From SZUA-181 sp964601765 (GTDB lineage: Bacteria > Pseudomonadota > Zetaproteobacteria > Mariprofundales > Mariprofundaceae), in NCBI GenBank assembly GCA_964601765.1, contig CAZROR010000064.1:1-10099 (forward strand): a stretch of DNA of 10,099 nucleotides. The letters run 5' to 3'. The notes beneath the pieces are model-generated. The model was not told the DNA's origin, searched no databases, and was given only the letters and a program-made list of their open reading frames with translations. Of the stretch, positions 1-7,157 are shown one piece after another. Numbering within the stretch: the first letter of the stretch is position 1; every line of letters starts with the position of its first letter. The position numbers were made by a program, and so were the translations under genes.

Positions 1-1
1 T

Positions 2-274
2 TCAGGCTGCTTTCCTGTCCGTTCGCTCTCGCAACCAAATCTTGATCAGTGACTGGTAAGGCACATCCCGCCGGTTTGCCTCCACCTTGATTTTTTCAAG
101 CAAATCCTCCGGGAGGCGGATAGAAATGGACCTGGTGCTGGGTTTCAGGTTGGGCATGCGAACCCGCCTGGCCTTGCTCCAGTCCACATATTCCGAGGAG
201 TCATGGCTTTCCCAGAAGGACTGTTCCTCCTGCTCCGAAATGAATTCGGGAACCGGCTTAAGTTTCTTGCTCAT
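2..274 (-). CDS. brnA: BrnA-like antitoxin (ribbon-helix-helix, COG5304 type)
   Basis: Likely the 90-residue antitoxin that binds and neutralises the BrnT-like RNase toxin encoded just upstream and represses the shared promoter. The C-terminal half, about residues 46-88 (TRSISIRLPEDLLEKIKVEA, then a second helix with SLIKIWLRER), fits a ribbon-helix-helix DNA-binding fold. The N-terminal half (PVPEFISEQEEQSFWESHDS, then YVDWSKAR) matches the conserved toxin-contacting arm of CopG/BrnA-type antitoxins. The ATG at 272-274 was chosen because AGGAGG stands four bases upstream; a longer reading frame to 340 would run through that ribosome binding site. The start overlaps the end of the toxin gene by 17 bases, so the two are probably translationally coupled. 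The stop codon lies at bases 2-4. Family assignment is from recalled sequence patterns; the role is inferred from family and partner. Confidence 0.85.
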   Translation of the reverse strand: MSKKLKPVPEFISEQEEQSFWESHDSSEYVDWSKARRVRMPNLKPSTRSISIRLPEDLLEKIKVEANRRDVPYQSLIKIWLRERTDRKAA

Positions 275-560
275 AAATCCTCCTTTCTCTGCGCGACATA
301 TCTCTCGCTGAAATGACGCGCAGTTTGGTCTTTTGAACACGAAGGGTAAACGTCACATGAAGACACCGCCCTTGGTCCGTTACGCCCAGGGCGTGAAAAC
401 GCAGCTCATTCCCGCTGTGCTTTTTGTCTTCCATGACAAGTAACGGCGCATTGAAAAAAACCTGTTCGGCCTCGACTTGGGACACATGATGTTTTTCTTC
501 GCTTTTACGCATGTTTCCGGCATCCCAGTCAAAACCTGTGATGCGCCTAAAGTCAATCAT
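258..560 (-). CDS. brnT: BrnT-like type II toxin (ribonuclease)
   Basis: A 100-residue protein with the BrnT (COG2929) layout: the N-terminal motif GFDWDAGN (residues 9-16) followed by K/H residues and VSQVEAEQVFF, a central beta region with RFHALGVTDQGRCLHVTFTL, and the C-terminal signature RVISARDMSRRERRIYE (81-97). BrnT proteins are small RelE-fold RNases that halt translation and are held in check by BrnA. The usual length is about 90-100 residues, so this one looks intact. It is the first gene of the pair and the antitoxin follows with a 17-base overlap, the normal brnTA order. The ATG at 558-560 has no Shine-Dalgarno sequence and falls about where transcription would start, suggesting a leaderless message. 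The region looks more AT-rich than the housekeeping genes next to it, as expected for an acquired cassette. RNase activity is inferred from family only. Confidence 0.87.
   Translation of the reverse strand: MIDFRRITGFDWDAGNMRKSEEKHHVSQVEAEQVFFNAPLLVMEDKKHSGNELRFHALGVTDQGRCLHVTFTLRVQKTKLRVISARDMSRRERRIYEQET
279..284 (-). promoter_or_regulatory. Ribosome binding site of brnA
   Basis: On the minus strand AGGAGG is followed by ATTT and then the ATG at 274. This near-perfect Shine-Dalgarno lies inside the last codons of the toxin gene and decides the antitoxin start. The toxin has no such site, so the antitoxin could be made in excess from the same mRNA. Confidence 0.75.
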
Positions 561-564
561 AGAT

Positions 565-594
565 GTATATTACTGTAATATACTCCAATGTCAA
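565..594 (-). promoter_or_regulatory. brnTA promoter with palindromic operator
   Basis: On the minus strand a consensus -35 box TTGACA (589-594) is followed 17 bases later by AATATA (566-571), or TATACA with a longer spacer, as the -10. A perfect inverted repeat, GTATATTA-CTG-TAATATAC (565-583), covers the -10 and most of the spacer, where a bound repressor would block RNA polymerase. BrnA-type antitoxins repress their own operons, so this is the natural operator candidate. The repeat and -35 are seen directly; the binding protein is inferred. Confidence 0.75.
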
Positions 595-855
595 CCAGGG
601 TGCTGGGTAAAAGGTATTCCATGTTAAATCCAATAGCATACTTCCGGTAGTGAAGGGGGTCTTGCAATCCAACATTTTTGGTGAGCGGGAAAAGGCGGGG
701 CCGTAAGTTCTTCTGCACAGTTGCGGGGCCTTGGTAGATTGACAATGGCTGTCGTTGGGCGCCGGTTGGGCATGGCGGGCGGCCTTTGCCCGCGTTTCCC
801 GGAGGCCAGTGCAAACGGCCAGGCTTCACGATGCAGGTGTATTGCTCCGGGTTGC
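595..855. other. Intergenic gap between the wrbA-like gene and brnTA
   Basis: No convincing gene is seen here. The open frames that cross it have low-complexity, Pro/Arg-rich translations and resemble no family I know. It holds a GC-rich inverted repeat, GCGGGC (775-780) and GCCCGC (788-793) with a 7-base loop. This lies downstream of the minus-strand operon and could aid termination, but no T-run follows it on the minus strand, so a classical intrinsic terminator is not supported. The right-hand end is the tail side of the wrbA-like gene. Confidence 0.5.
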
Positions 856-1401
856 TCAGCCGCCGAAAAGCCTTTCGGCCACTTCAGCCACATGTGCGCC
901 GTAGGCACGGGCGGCGACAAGCTGGGCGTCCGTGATGCCCTCGGGCATGCCTTCATGGTTGCCAGTGCGGGCATACGGCCCCCAATGCAGGCCGCCGTCC
1001 GCATATCCCGAGCTGCTCCTGGGGAAACCGACCACAATCATGCCCTGTTCCAGGAAGTGCGCATGCAGCGCGGCCATGGTCAGTTCCACACCGCCGCCGG
1101 CACCGCCGAAGCCGCCGCCGGTGGCGAAAACGCCGCCCAGCTTGCCGGCCAGCGCATTTTCCATCCACAGTTTGCTGCATGCGTCGATGAGGCGCTTCAT
1201 CTGCCAGGCCATCGAGCCCATGTGTACCGGTGTACCGAACAGGATGACGTCAGCCTGGGCAAGCATGTCGGGCTGTGTGTTGTCAGCCTGTCGGATATCG
1301 ATGTCGCAGGTTTCAGCTACGGCCCTGGCGCCGGCGGCCACAGCCCTGGCCATCTTCTCGGTATTGCCGTAATCCGAGTGGTAAACGATCAGCATGCGCA
1401 T
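856..1401 (-). CDS. WrbA-like flavodoxin-fold NAD(P)H:quinone oxidoreductase
   Basis: A 181-residue flavoprotein of the WrbA/flavodoxin family, which bind FMN and reduce quinones by two electrons in the cytoplasm, limiting one-electron redox stress. Features visible: the phosphate-binding loop after the first strand (MLIVYHSDYGNTEKMARAVA, from residue 3), the FMN-contacting FGTPVHMGSMAWQMKRLID segment, a Gly-rich stretch (TGGGFGGAGGGVE) where WrbA has its second FMN loop, then HFLEQGMIVVGFP, and a C-terminal helix ending in AEVAERL. It is somewhat shorter than E. coli WrbA (198), so an FMN reductase-like relative is possible; no symbol is assigned. The start at 1401 places the first beta strand as in the family. 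An ATG at 1419 is also possible and would overlap algH. It is the last gene of the minus-strand operon, 10 bases after algH. Confidence 0.8.
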   Translation of the reverse strand: MRMLIVYHSDYGNTEKMARAVAAGARAVAETCDIDIRQADNTQPDMLAQADVILFGTPVHMGSMAWQMKRLIDACSKLWMENALAGKLGGVFATGGGFGGAGGGVELTMAALHAHFLEQGMIVVGFPRSSSGYADGGLHWGPYARTGNHEGMPEGITDAQLVAARAYGAHVAEVAERLFGG

Positions 1402-1411
1402 ATGGCCGCTG

Positions 1412-1966
1412 TCAGGCATGACCTGCCTGCATCGACAATTGGGCACGGTCAACGCCGACACTCCTGGCACTGAGCGTCCAGCGCTGTTCGATGGGGGCCT
1501 GAAAGATGATTTCCTGGTCAGCCGGGGCAATAAGCCAGTCGTTGTGGCTGATTTCGGCTTCAAGCTGGCCGCCGCCCCAGCCCGCGTAGCCAAGCAGCAG
1601 CAGAAAACGTTCCGGTCCGTTGCCGCGGGCGATTTCCTCCAGCACGTCCAGCGAGGTCGAAAGGCTGATGCCGGGGGCGATGGTCATGGTAGATGTATAG
1701 CTATGGCGGCTATCGTGTAACACGAAGCCACGAAACGGCTCGACCGGCCCACCCTCGAAGGTGGGCACGTTCAGGCCGGAGACATGGTCCAGTTTCAAAT
1801 CACTCAGGACATGGTCCACGGTGACCGGATGCATGCGATTGATGAGCAACCCCATGCTGCCATCGTGATCATGATGGCAGAGCAGCACAACGCCATCGTG
1901 GAAGTTCGGATCCATCAGTGAGGGCATGGCCAGAAGCAGTTGTCCCTTGAGTTCACGTAATTGCAT
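1412..1966 (-). CDS. algH: YqgE/AlgH family protein (UPF0301)
   Basis: A 184-residue protein clearly of the YqgE/AlgH family, whose usual length is about 185-190. Signatures: GQLLLAMPSLMDPNFHDGVV (residues 8-27), CHHDHDGSMGLLINR (30-44), FEGGPVEPFRGFVLH (70-84), and GYAGWGGGQLEAEI (126-139) followed by a conserved Trp in NDWL. The name AlgH comes from Pseudomonas, where it was linked to alginate regulation. The biochemical role of the family is not settled and no enzyme activity should be assumed. The ATG at 1964-1966 lies within the 3' end of pdxA with a 14-base overlap, so translation is probably coupled. The protein has no signal peptide and is presumably cytoplasmic. Confidence 0.93.
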   Translation of the reverse strand: MQLRELKGQLLLAMPSLMDPNFHDGVVLLCHHDHDGSMGLLINRMHPVTVDHVLSDLKLDHVSGLNVPTFEGGPVEPFRGFVLHDSRHSYTSTMTIAPGISLSTSLDVLEEIARGNGPERFLLLLGYAGWGGGQLEAEISHNDWLIAPADQEIIFQAPIEQRWTLSARSVGVDRAQLSMQAGHA

Positions 1967-2963
1967 GATTGCTCATATGCTGGGCCATTTTGATGGCCGC
2001 CACAAGGCTCGCAAACGACACCTGCGCCGTGCCGGCACGGTCCAGTGCGGTGCCGTGATCGACGCTCGTGCGCACGAACGGGAGGCCCAGTGTGGCATTC
2101 ACGGCCTGGCCAAAATACAGGGCCTTGATCGGGATAAGGGCCTGATCGTGATAGCAGCAGATCGCAACATCAAAAGAGCCGCGCATGGCGGGAGAAAACA
2201 GCGTGTCGGCAGGCCATGGGCCGGAGACATCCATGCCCTCTGCCCTTGCCTGCCGGATGGCAGGAGCCAGCAGCTCCGACTCCTCGCGGCCAAAGTGTCC
2301 GCCCTCGCCGGCATGGGGATTTAAGGCGCTGAGTGCAATGCGGGGATGAGGTATGCGGAATTTCTGCTGCATGTCCTGGTGCGTGATGCGCAGACATGCA
2401 AGCGTCCCGGACAATGACAGGTGTGCAGGGACATCTTTCAGGGGGAGATGGGTGGTTAGCAGGGCAACCTTCAGTGCCTCAGCGGCCAGCATCATGACGA
2501 CCTGTTCTGTTCCAGCCAGATGGGCGAGGTATTCGGTATGACCGGGAAAACCGAATCCCGCATTCTTCAGTACGGCCTTTTCAATGGGACCCGTGATCAG
2601 GGCGCGTGCCTCCCCAAGCATGCAGGCTGCCGCCGCCTTTCTCAGGCAGGTGATGATCGCATCCGCATTTCCCGCTTTGGGGTTGCCTGGGCGGACGGCA
2701 TGCACGTCCCCAATCCCCGGGTTCCAGCATGCCAGCGCGCCGGGTGCGCTCTGTGCCTCCAGTGATGCGACTTCTTCAATGGCCACGGACAGGCCGATGT
2801 CATTGGCGCGATCACGCAGCCATCGTGCCGGACCAATGATGCGGATATCATGAAACAGCCCGGGGTCTGCCTGATGAGCGCGCAGCACGCAATCCGGGCC
2901 GATGCCGGCCGGCTCCCCCAGGCTGAGCAGGAGCGGCCTGCTGCAACGCGCTACTGTGGGCAC
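1953..2963 (-). CDS. pdxA: 4-hydroxythreonine-4-phosphate dehydrogenase
   Basis: PdxA oxidises 4-phosphohydroxy-L-threonine with NAD(P)+ in the DXP-dependent route to pyridoxal 5'-phosphate; the product decarboxylates and is condensed by PdxJ. At 336 residues it is close to E. coli PdxA (329). Visible motifs: LGEPAGIGPD (15-24), TGPIEKA (124-130), FPGHTEYLA (139-147), LLTTHLPLKDVP (168-179), LNPHAGEGG (214-222), CCYHDQALIPIK (269-280) and RTSVDHGTALDRAG (298-311). The metal-binding histidines known in E. coli as H166, H211 and H266 appear here as H172, H217 and H272, all with the same 6-residue shift. The start is a GTG at 2961-2963, overlapping the surA end by 13 bases. An AGGA stands only one base before it, so the start could be read slightly differently. 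No key residue is missing. Confidence 0.96.
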   Translation of the reverse strand: MPTVARCSRPLLLSLGEPAGIGPDCVLRAHQADPGLFHDIRIIGPARWLRDRANDIGLSVAIEEVASLEAQSAPGALACWNPGIGDVHAVRPGNPKAGNADAIITCLRKAAAACMLGEARALITGPIEKAVLKNAGFGFPGHTEYLAHLAGTEQVVMMLAAEALKVALLTTHLPLKDVPAHLSLSGTLACLRITHQDMQQKFRIPHPRIALSALNPHAGEGGHFGREESELLAPAIRQARAEGMDVSGPWPADTLFSPAMRGSFDVAICCYHDQALIPIKALYFGQAVNATLGLPFVRTSVDHGTALDRAGTAQVSFASLVAAIKMAQHMSNHAIT

Positions 2964-4255
2964 GTCCTGCGTTTGATGGATGCCCTTGCTTTCAGTCCGG
3001 CGATCCAGCGTGGCAGCTGATTCTGCATCTCTGAACTCAGAAGAATTTCCTGGATATGATCCCGGTGCGCCTCGAAGGCATTGGGGTCGACATGCCGACG
3101 CGCGACCATGCGGATGATGTGCAGCCCGAATGGCGTTTCCACAACACCACTGGTTTCCCCGGCCTTCAGGCTGAACGCTGCCTTTTCGTATTCCGGCACC
3201 ATGTCTCCGCGCTTGGACCAGCCGAGGTCACCGCCGCGTGCTGCGCTAGGCCCCTGGGAGATTTCCCCGGCGCGTGTTGCAAAATCCTCATCCGAGGCAT
3301 CCTGCATCTCCTCGGCAATGGCCTCGGCCCGGGCGCGGATTTTCCTTTGTGTTTCCTCGTCAGCGTCGGAAGGGATTTTCAGCAGGATGTGGCGTGTGTG
3401 AATTTCATCATATGCCTTGCCACGCTGGGACTGACGCTGGCGTTCATCGACGACCTGTAGCAGATGAAAGCCACCGGGAGAGCGGATGGGCGCCGTTATC
3501 CCGCCGACCTTGAGTGTGAGCGCGCTGGCCATGCGTGGCGGTAGTGCTCCCGGCATGAACCAGCCCATCAGGCCGCCCTGGGACGCATCGGGTGCATCGG
3601 AATACAGGGTGGCCAGATGCCCGAAGTCCTCCCCGGCCAGGGCCCGCGCCCGCAGTCTTCTGATCTTGTCCTGGGCTGCTTTCACTTGTGCCGGTGTGGG
3701 GTCGGGAGGCAGCGCGATGAAGATCTGCCTGAGTTGAACCTCACGTACCGGGCCCGCACCTGCAAGGTATTTGCGGTAATACTCACGCATGGACTCCTCG
3801 CTGACCTTGAGCCTGGAGCGGACAGCGATGTTGATCAGCTTGCTGGTGAGCAGACGGTCATGCAGGGCCTTGCGGTACTGGGCGATATCCATGCCCTGGG
3901 CCTTGATGATTTTCTCAAGCTGCCCGGCCGGGATGTTGTTTTCCGATTCAATGTCGGCAATGGCCTTGTCTACATCCTCATCGGTCACCTTCAGTTCCAG
4001 CCTGCGTGCTTCCTGGAGCTGAAGGGCCTGTATGATCCGGTTTTCCAGCGTTCTCTCCCAGAGTGTTTTCTCAGGGGGGATCCTGGTCAGCCCGGATTGT
4101 TTCAGCTGACGCGTCAGATCACGAACGCCATCGTGGATTTCGGAGCAGGTCAGGGCCTCGCCGTTGACAATGGCAGCAATGCTTTCCAGTACTTCCGCCC
4201 GTGCGGGTGATGCCATGATGGTGAATACAACAATGAACGCAGCGACAAGCCGCAT
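2951..4255 (-). CDS. surA: Periplasmic chaperone / peptidyl-prolyl isomerase SurA
   Basis: SurA escorts unfolded outer-membrane proteins through the periplasm to the BAM machine. The 434-residue protein matches E. coli SurA (428). It starts with a signal peptide (MRLVAAFIVVFTIMASPARA, cut before EVLES). The N-terminal chaperone domain contains IAAIVNGEALT and then helices. Two parvulin (PPIC) domains follow: residues about 171-271 (QLRQIFIAL, then GGLMGWFMPGALP and PGGFHLLQVVDER) and about 284-387 (IHTRHILLK, then RGGDLGWSKRGDMVPEYEKA and PFGLHIIRMVARR). A short C-terminal segment returns to the chaperone core. The ATG at 4253-4255 was chosen because it begins the signal peptide and has GGAGG four bases upstream; a longer frame to 4294 would put polar sequence before it. 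It lies 63 bases after lptD and overlaps pdxA by 13 bases. Confidence 0.96.
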   Translation of the reverse strand: MRLVAAFIVVFTIMASPARAEVLESIAAIVNGEALTCSEIHDGVRDLTRQLKQSGLTRIPPEKTLWERTLENRIIQALQLQEARRLELKVTDEDVDKAIADIESENNIPAGQLEKIIKAQGMDIAQYRKALHDRLLTSKLINIAVRSRLKVSEESMREYYRKYLAGAGPVREVQLRQIFIALPPDPTPAQVKAAQDKIRRLRARALAGEDFGHLATLYSDAPDASQGGLMGWFMPGALPPRMASALTLKVGGITAPIRSPGGFHLLQVVDERQRQSQRGKAYDEIHTRHILLKIPSDADEETQRKIRARAEAIAEEMQDASDEDFATRAGEISQGPSAARGGDLGWSKRGDMVPEYEKAAFSLKAGETSGVVETPFGLHIIRMVARRHVDPNAFEAHRDHIQEILLSSEMQNQLPRWIAGLKARASIKRRTCPQ

Positions 4256-4259
4256 GACG

Positions 4260-4264
4260 CCTCC
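4260..4264 (-). promoter_or_regulatory. Ribosome binding site of surA
   Basis: On the minus strand GGAGG stands four bases before the ATG at 4255. This supports the start that gives a clean signal peptide over the in-frame alternative at 4294. Confidence 0.65.
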
Positions 4265-4318
4265 ATGAAAGCCCTGCCAGAGATGGCCGCACATGATAGT
4301 GAATCCTCCCGTCCCGGG

Positions 4319-6439
4319 CTATAAGCCGACGCTGCTCCCTTCAGCCTGGTAGCCGATGGTGCCCAGGCCGTTGAATGTCACCAGTACCTGGAAGGAAAAC
4401 TCCGATGCCTTGGATGTACCGGAAGGCCGGTTGATCCACTGTCCGTCCAGATGCAGCCCCCAGCAGGCATGGGTGTAATCGAGCGCTACATTGGCGTTCT
4501 GCAATTTTTTCAGTTGCAGATCATGATGCGCATTGCCGGAAAGCCGCCACTGCCGGGACAGGCGGTATGTACCCGCCACGCGGATGGCCCGCGTTTCCGG
4601 CGTGGTAAAGCGCGCATCTTTCATCTGATAACCCACGGAAAGCGAGTGTCCGCCGCCGGGTTGCCAGTTGATGGAGGACTCGAGCGTGCCCCAGAATCGG
4701 TTGCGGTGATCATATTGCCCGCTGGTGGTCCAGTTCAGGCCGGTTACCGGATAAATGGCCAGCGAGGTGAACAGGTTGGAAAGCCGTGATGTAGAAGCCG
4801 ATGCGCTGGCCTTCAGGTCATAGGAGGCGCCAATGCTGGTCTCCAGCAGTGTGCGGGCTGTGCGCTGTACCGGCTCCCCTTCGGGCAGCACGTCACCGGC
4901 CACAGCTGGCTTGTGCTCAATCCGGTTGGTCAGCGAGAAGCTGACCCGATGCGTGTGTTCAATGCGGTCATGACCGGAAAACCGGTTGCCGGACATGAAG
5001 TTTGTACCGGTCAGCTGGCTGAATGCTGAGTCGAAATTGGGAGATGTTGCCGGATCGGCAACATCAACCGCATCATACCGCAAGCTCGGAATGATGCTGT
5101 GCCTGAGCGTACCCTGGCGGAAGATACGCTCCAGTACGGTGCTGACGGACAGCCCGAATTCGGCACTGGTGCGTACGGGACGCCTTTCGCTTTGCGTGTT
5201 GCCTAGCCAGTAACGCGTATGGTGGGAACCGAAGGTCATGGATGAGGTGACGGCACCGGAAAGAAACTCGAGGGGAATTTCGGCATATGGATGCAGGTCG
5301 ACACGCCATCCATCTACTCCCTGGCGTCGTGTGAAGCGGGTGGTTTGCTGGTCGAGGTGCAGGATGGTGCGTCGCCCGAAGAGCGGCCGTGTCCACTGGC
5401 TCTCGAAGCGGGGTGCGATTTGCAAGGTGGTGGCATTGCTGGGCGAAGTCAGCGTTTGCTGATACGTGCCCGAAAGTCGCCAGTCGCTGTGTTCGCCGTG
5501 CCCGATCAGGGCAGCTGTGCTTTGCAGATAGCTTTTTGTGGATTCCCCTGGTGCCCGTGCAAGATCGGCGAGGTAGTCGCTGTCGCTGGTATAGTCAGCA
5601 TCGATGCCCAGGCTCATGGTATAGGGCAGTTGCCAAGTAGTTTTTGCCCGTACCCGTTGTCGTGCCCTGCCCAGCACCTTGTCACTGAGGCCTTCCGCCC
5701 GGATGTATTCACGGCCCGCACGTGATACGTGACGCAGTTCCAGTTCCGGCATGAAACCACGCGCACTCATCCAGTGGGGGGTGAAGGTGGCATCCCAGTC
5801 CGGCTGGATGGCCAGATAGTATGGAATGGCAAACTCCGAACCGCGGCGCTTGCCGGTTGCATAGGTAGGCGTCAGAAAGCCGGATTTGCGGCGCAGCGGA
5901 TGGCGCCAGTAGGGGCTGTAGAGGACCGGAATGCCGCCCAGCTCGAAGCGCGCGTTTGTTGCCGTCATCTGGCCCTTGTCCTGATCGATGACGGCCGTGG
6001 TTGCCGACAGCCCCCAGGCCTCGCTGTCAGCCGGGCAGGAGCTGAAGTGGGCGGACCTGGCCTCAAAGATATAATCCCCATGACGCTGGATATGTGCAGC
6101 GCTTATCCGCTTGTTGTCGGGCAGGTAAATGGTGCCATTGATGATCTCGCCATCCTTTGATTCGGTATCCACTGTGGCGGATGGGGCCTTGATGACAGCC
6201 TGTGGTGAGCGCAGGACGACGTGGCCTTCGGCATGAATCTGATGCTTTCCCGGGTTGTAGCGCACACTGTCGGCCTGCAGGACCTCGTCCATGCGCCTGA
6301 TTTCCACATTGCCGGTAGCCGTGACGATGCCCTCCGCATCGCGGGACAGATGATCGGCGGCGATGTCCACGTCCGCGGCCATGGCCTTGCCCCCCGCAAG
6401 AAAAGCGGCAAGGGCAAAGGCGGTTAGACCGGGGCGCAT
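4319..6439 (-). CDS. lptD: LPS-assembly outer-membrane protein LptD
   Basis: LptD is the outer-membrane beta-barrel that, plugged by LptE, inserts lipopolysaccharide into the outer leaflet. The 706-residue protein has a signal peptide (residues 1-21, ending GGKAMA), an OstA/LptA-like jellyroll domain (about 23-140: VDIAADHLSRD, GIVTATGNVEI, LQADSVRYNP, IHAEGHVVL), then the barrel, beginning near PVLYSPYWRHPLRRKSGFL and ending with beta strands (FSFQVLVTFNGLGTIGY). It is somewhat shorter than E. coli LptD (784). The mature protein has only two cysteines, C135 (FSSCPAD) and C659 (THACWGL), placed like the E. coli pair C173/C725 that forms an inter-domain disulfide. The ATG at 6437-6439, 16 bases after ubiG, is preferred because it starts the signal peptide, although no good Shine-Dalgarno precedes it; a TTG at 6496 in the same frame lies inside ubiG. 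Confidence 0.96.
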   Translation of the reverse strand: MRPGLTAFALAAFLAGGKAMAADVDIAADHLSRDAEGIVTATGNVEIRRMDEVLQADSVRYNPGKHQIHAEGHVVLRSPQAVIKAPSATVDTESKDGEIINGTIYLPDNKRISAAHIQRHGDYIFEARSAHFSSCPADSEAWGLSATTAVIDQDKGQMTATNARFELGGIPVLYSPYWRHPLRRKSGFLTPTYATGKRRGSEFAIPYYLAIQPDWDATFTPHWMSARGFMPELELRHVSRAGREYIRAEGLSDKVLGRARQRVRAKTTWQLPYTMSLGIDADYTSDSDYLADLARAPGESTKSYLQSTAALIGHGEHSDWRLSGTYQQTLTSPSNATTLQIAPRFESQWTRPLFGRRTILHLDQQTTRFTRRQGVDGWRVDLHPYAEIPLEFLSGAVTSSMTFGSHHTRYWLGNTQSERRPVRTSAEFGLSVSTVLERIFRQGTLRHSIIPSLRYDAVDVADPATSPNFDSAFSQLTGTNFMSGNRFSGHDRIEHTHRVSFSLTNRIEHKPAVAGDVLPEGEPVQRTARTLLETSIGASYDLKASASASTSRLSNLFTSLAIYPVTGLNWTTSGQYDHRNRFWGTLESSINWQPGGGHSLSVGYQMKDARFTTPETRAIRVAGTYRLSRQWRLSGNAHHDLQLKKLQNANVALDYTHACWGLHLDGQWINRPSGTSKASEFSFQVLVTFNGLGTIGYQAEGSSVGL

Positions 6440-6455
6440 GTGGAGTGGGTAGGAA

Positions 6456-7157
6456 CTATGCGGCCTTGCGGGCCACGCCAAGGTAGTTGACGGCAAGGTC
6501 GTCCGAGAGGCTGAAATGGCCTGTCAGCGGATGATAGGACATGCCATGGATGTCCGTGATGGCCAGTCCGGACGCACGCATGGCCGCATGCATTTCCGAG
6601 GGGCGGATGAAGTTGTCATAGCGGTGTGTTCCTTTTGGCAGCCAGCCGAGCAGGTACTCGGCACCGATAATGGCAAGTGCATAGGCCTTGGGTGTGCGGT
6701 TGATGGTGGCAAAAAAGAAGGCACCCCCGGGCTTGAGCATGCGGGCACACGCGGCGATCGTGCCGGGGACGTCCGGCACATGTTCGAGTACCTCAAGGCA
6801 GGTCACGGCATCATAGGCCCCGGCGTGATGCCCGGCCCACGTTTCTGCATCGCTTTCCTCGTAGCTCACATCCACATGGGCCTTTTCAGTGTGCAGGCGC
6901 GCCACCTGAAGCACCCTGCCGGCGCGGTCAATCCCGGTGACGCGTGCCCCCTTTTCTGCCATGCCTTCGGCGAGCAGGCCGCCGCCACAGCCAACATCCA
7001 GGATCTCCGCCCCCTCCATGTCGATATGGCTGGCGATATACGCCAGGCGCAACGGATTGATGCGATGCAGTGGCTTGAAGCGCCCGTTCGGGTCCCACCA
7101 CTCTTCTGCGATAGCCTCGAATTTGTCGATTTCGCCGGGGTCGAAGTGTGTTTCCAT
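6456..7157 (-). CDS. ubiG: Ubiquinone biosynthesis O-methyltransferase UbiG
   Basis: UbiG performs the two S-adenosylmethionine-dependent O-methylations in ubiquinone synthesis at the inner membrane. The 233-residue protein is close to E. coli UbiG (240) and aligns by eye along its length: IDKFEAIAEEWWDPNGRFKP, LHRINPLRLAYI, the SAM-binding motif ILDVGCGGGLLAEGMAEKG (starting near residue 52), a TGIDRAGRVLQVARLH segment, LEVLEHVPD (121-129), FFATINRT, and the IGAEYLLGWLPKGTH segment that matches the family's membrane-contacting region. The ATG at 7155-7157 is chosen. A TTG at 7193 would add 12 residues without family similarity. It is the first gene of the minus-strand operon, diverges from nagZ, and is followed by lptD after 16 bases. 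Its presence points to a ubiquinone-using respiratory chain. Confidence 0.95.
   Translation of the reverse strand: METHFDPGEIDKFEAIAEEWWDPNGRFKPLHRINPLRLAYIASHIDMEGAEILDVGCGGGLLAEGMAEKGARVTGIDRAGRVLQVARLHTEKAHVDVSYEESDAETWAGHHAGAYDAVTCLEVLEHVPDVPGTIAACARMLKPGGAFFFATINRTPKAYALAIIGAEYLLGWLPKGTHRYDNFIRPSEMHAAMRASGLAITDIHGMSYHPLTGHFSLSDDLAVNYLGVARKAA

Noticed and set aside
775..793. Intrinsic terminator of the wrbA-like operon
   Set aside because: The 6-bp GC stem is real but no run of T follows it on the minus strand, so it is noted only as a hairpin.
557..829. Minus-strand 90-codon frame in the gap upstream of brnTA
   Set aside because: The translation is Pro/Arg-rich at the start and resembles no family; it has no credible ribosome binding site and runs across the brnTA promoter.
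721..1473. Long plus-strand open frame of 250 codons opposite the wrbA-like gene
   Set aside because: It is antisense to a well-supported flavodoxin-family gene, its translation shows no known motif, and high G+C DNA often leaves such frames open.
3617..4210. Plus-strand 197-codon frame opposite surA
   Set aside because: It is the antisense shadow of surA, whose domains are all recognisable in the minus frame.
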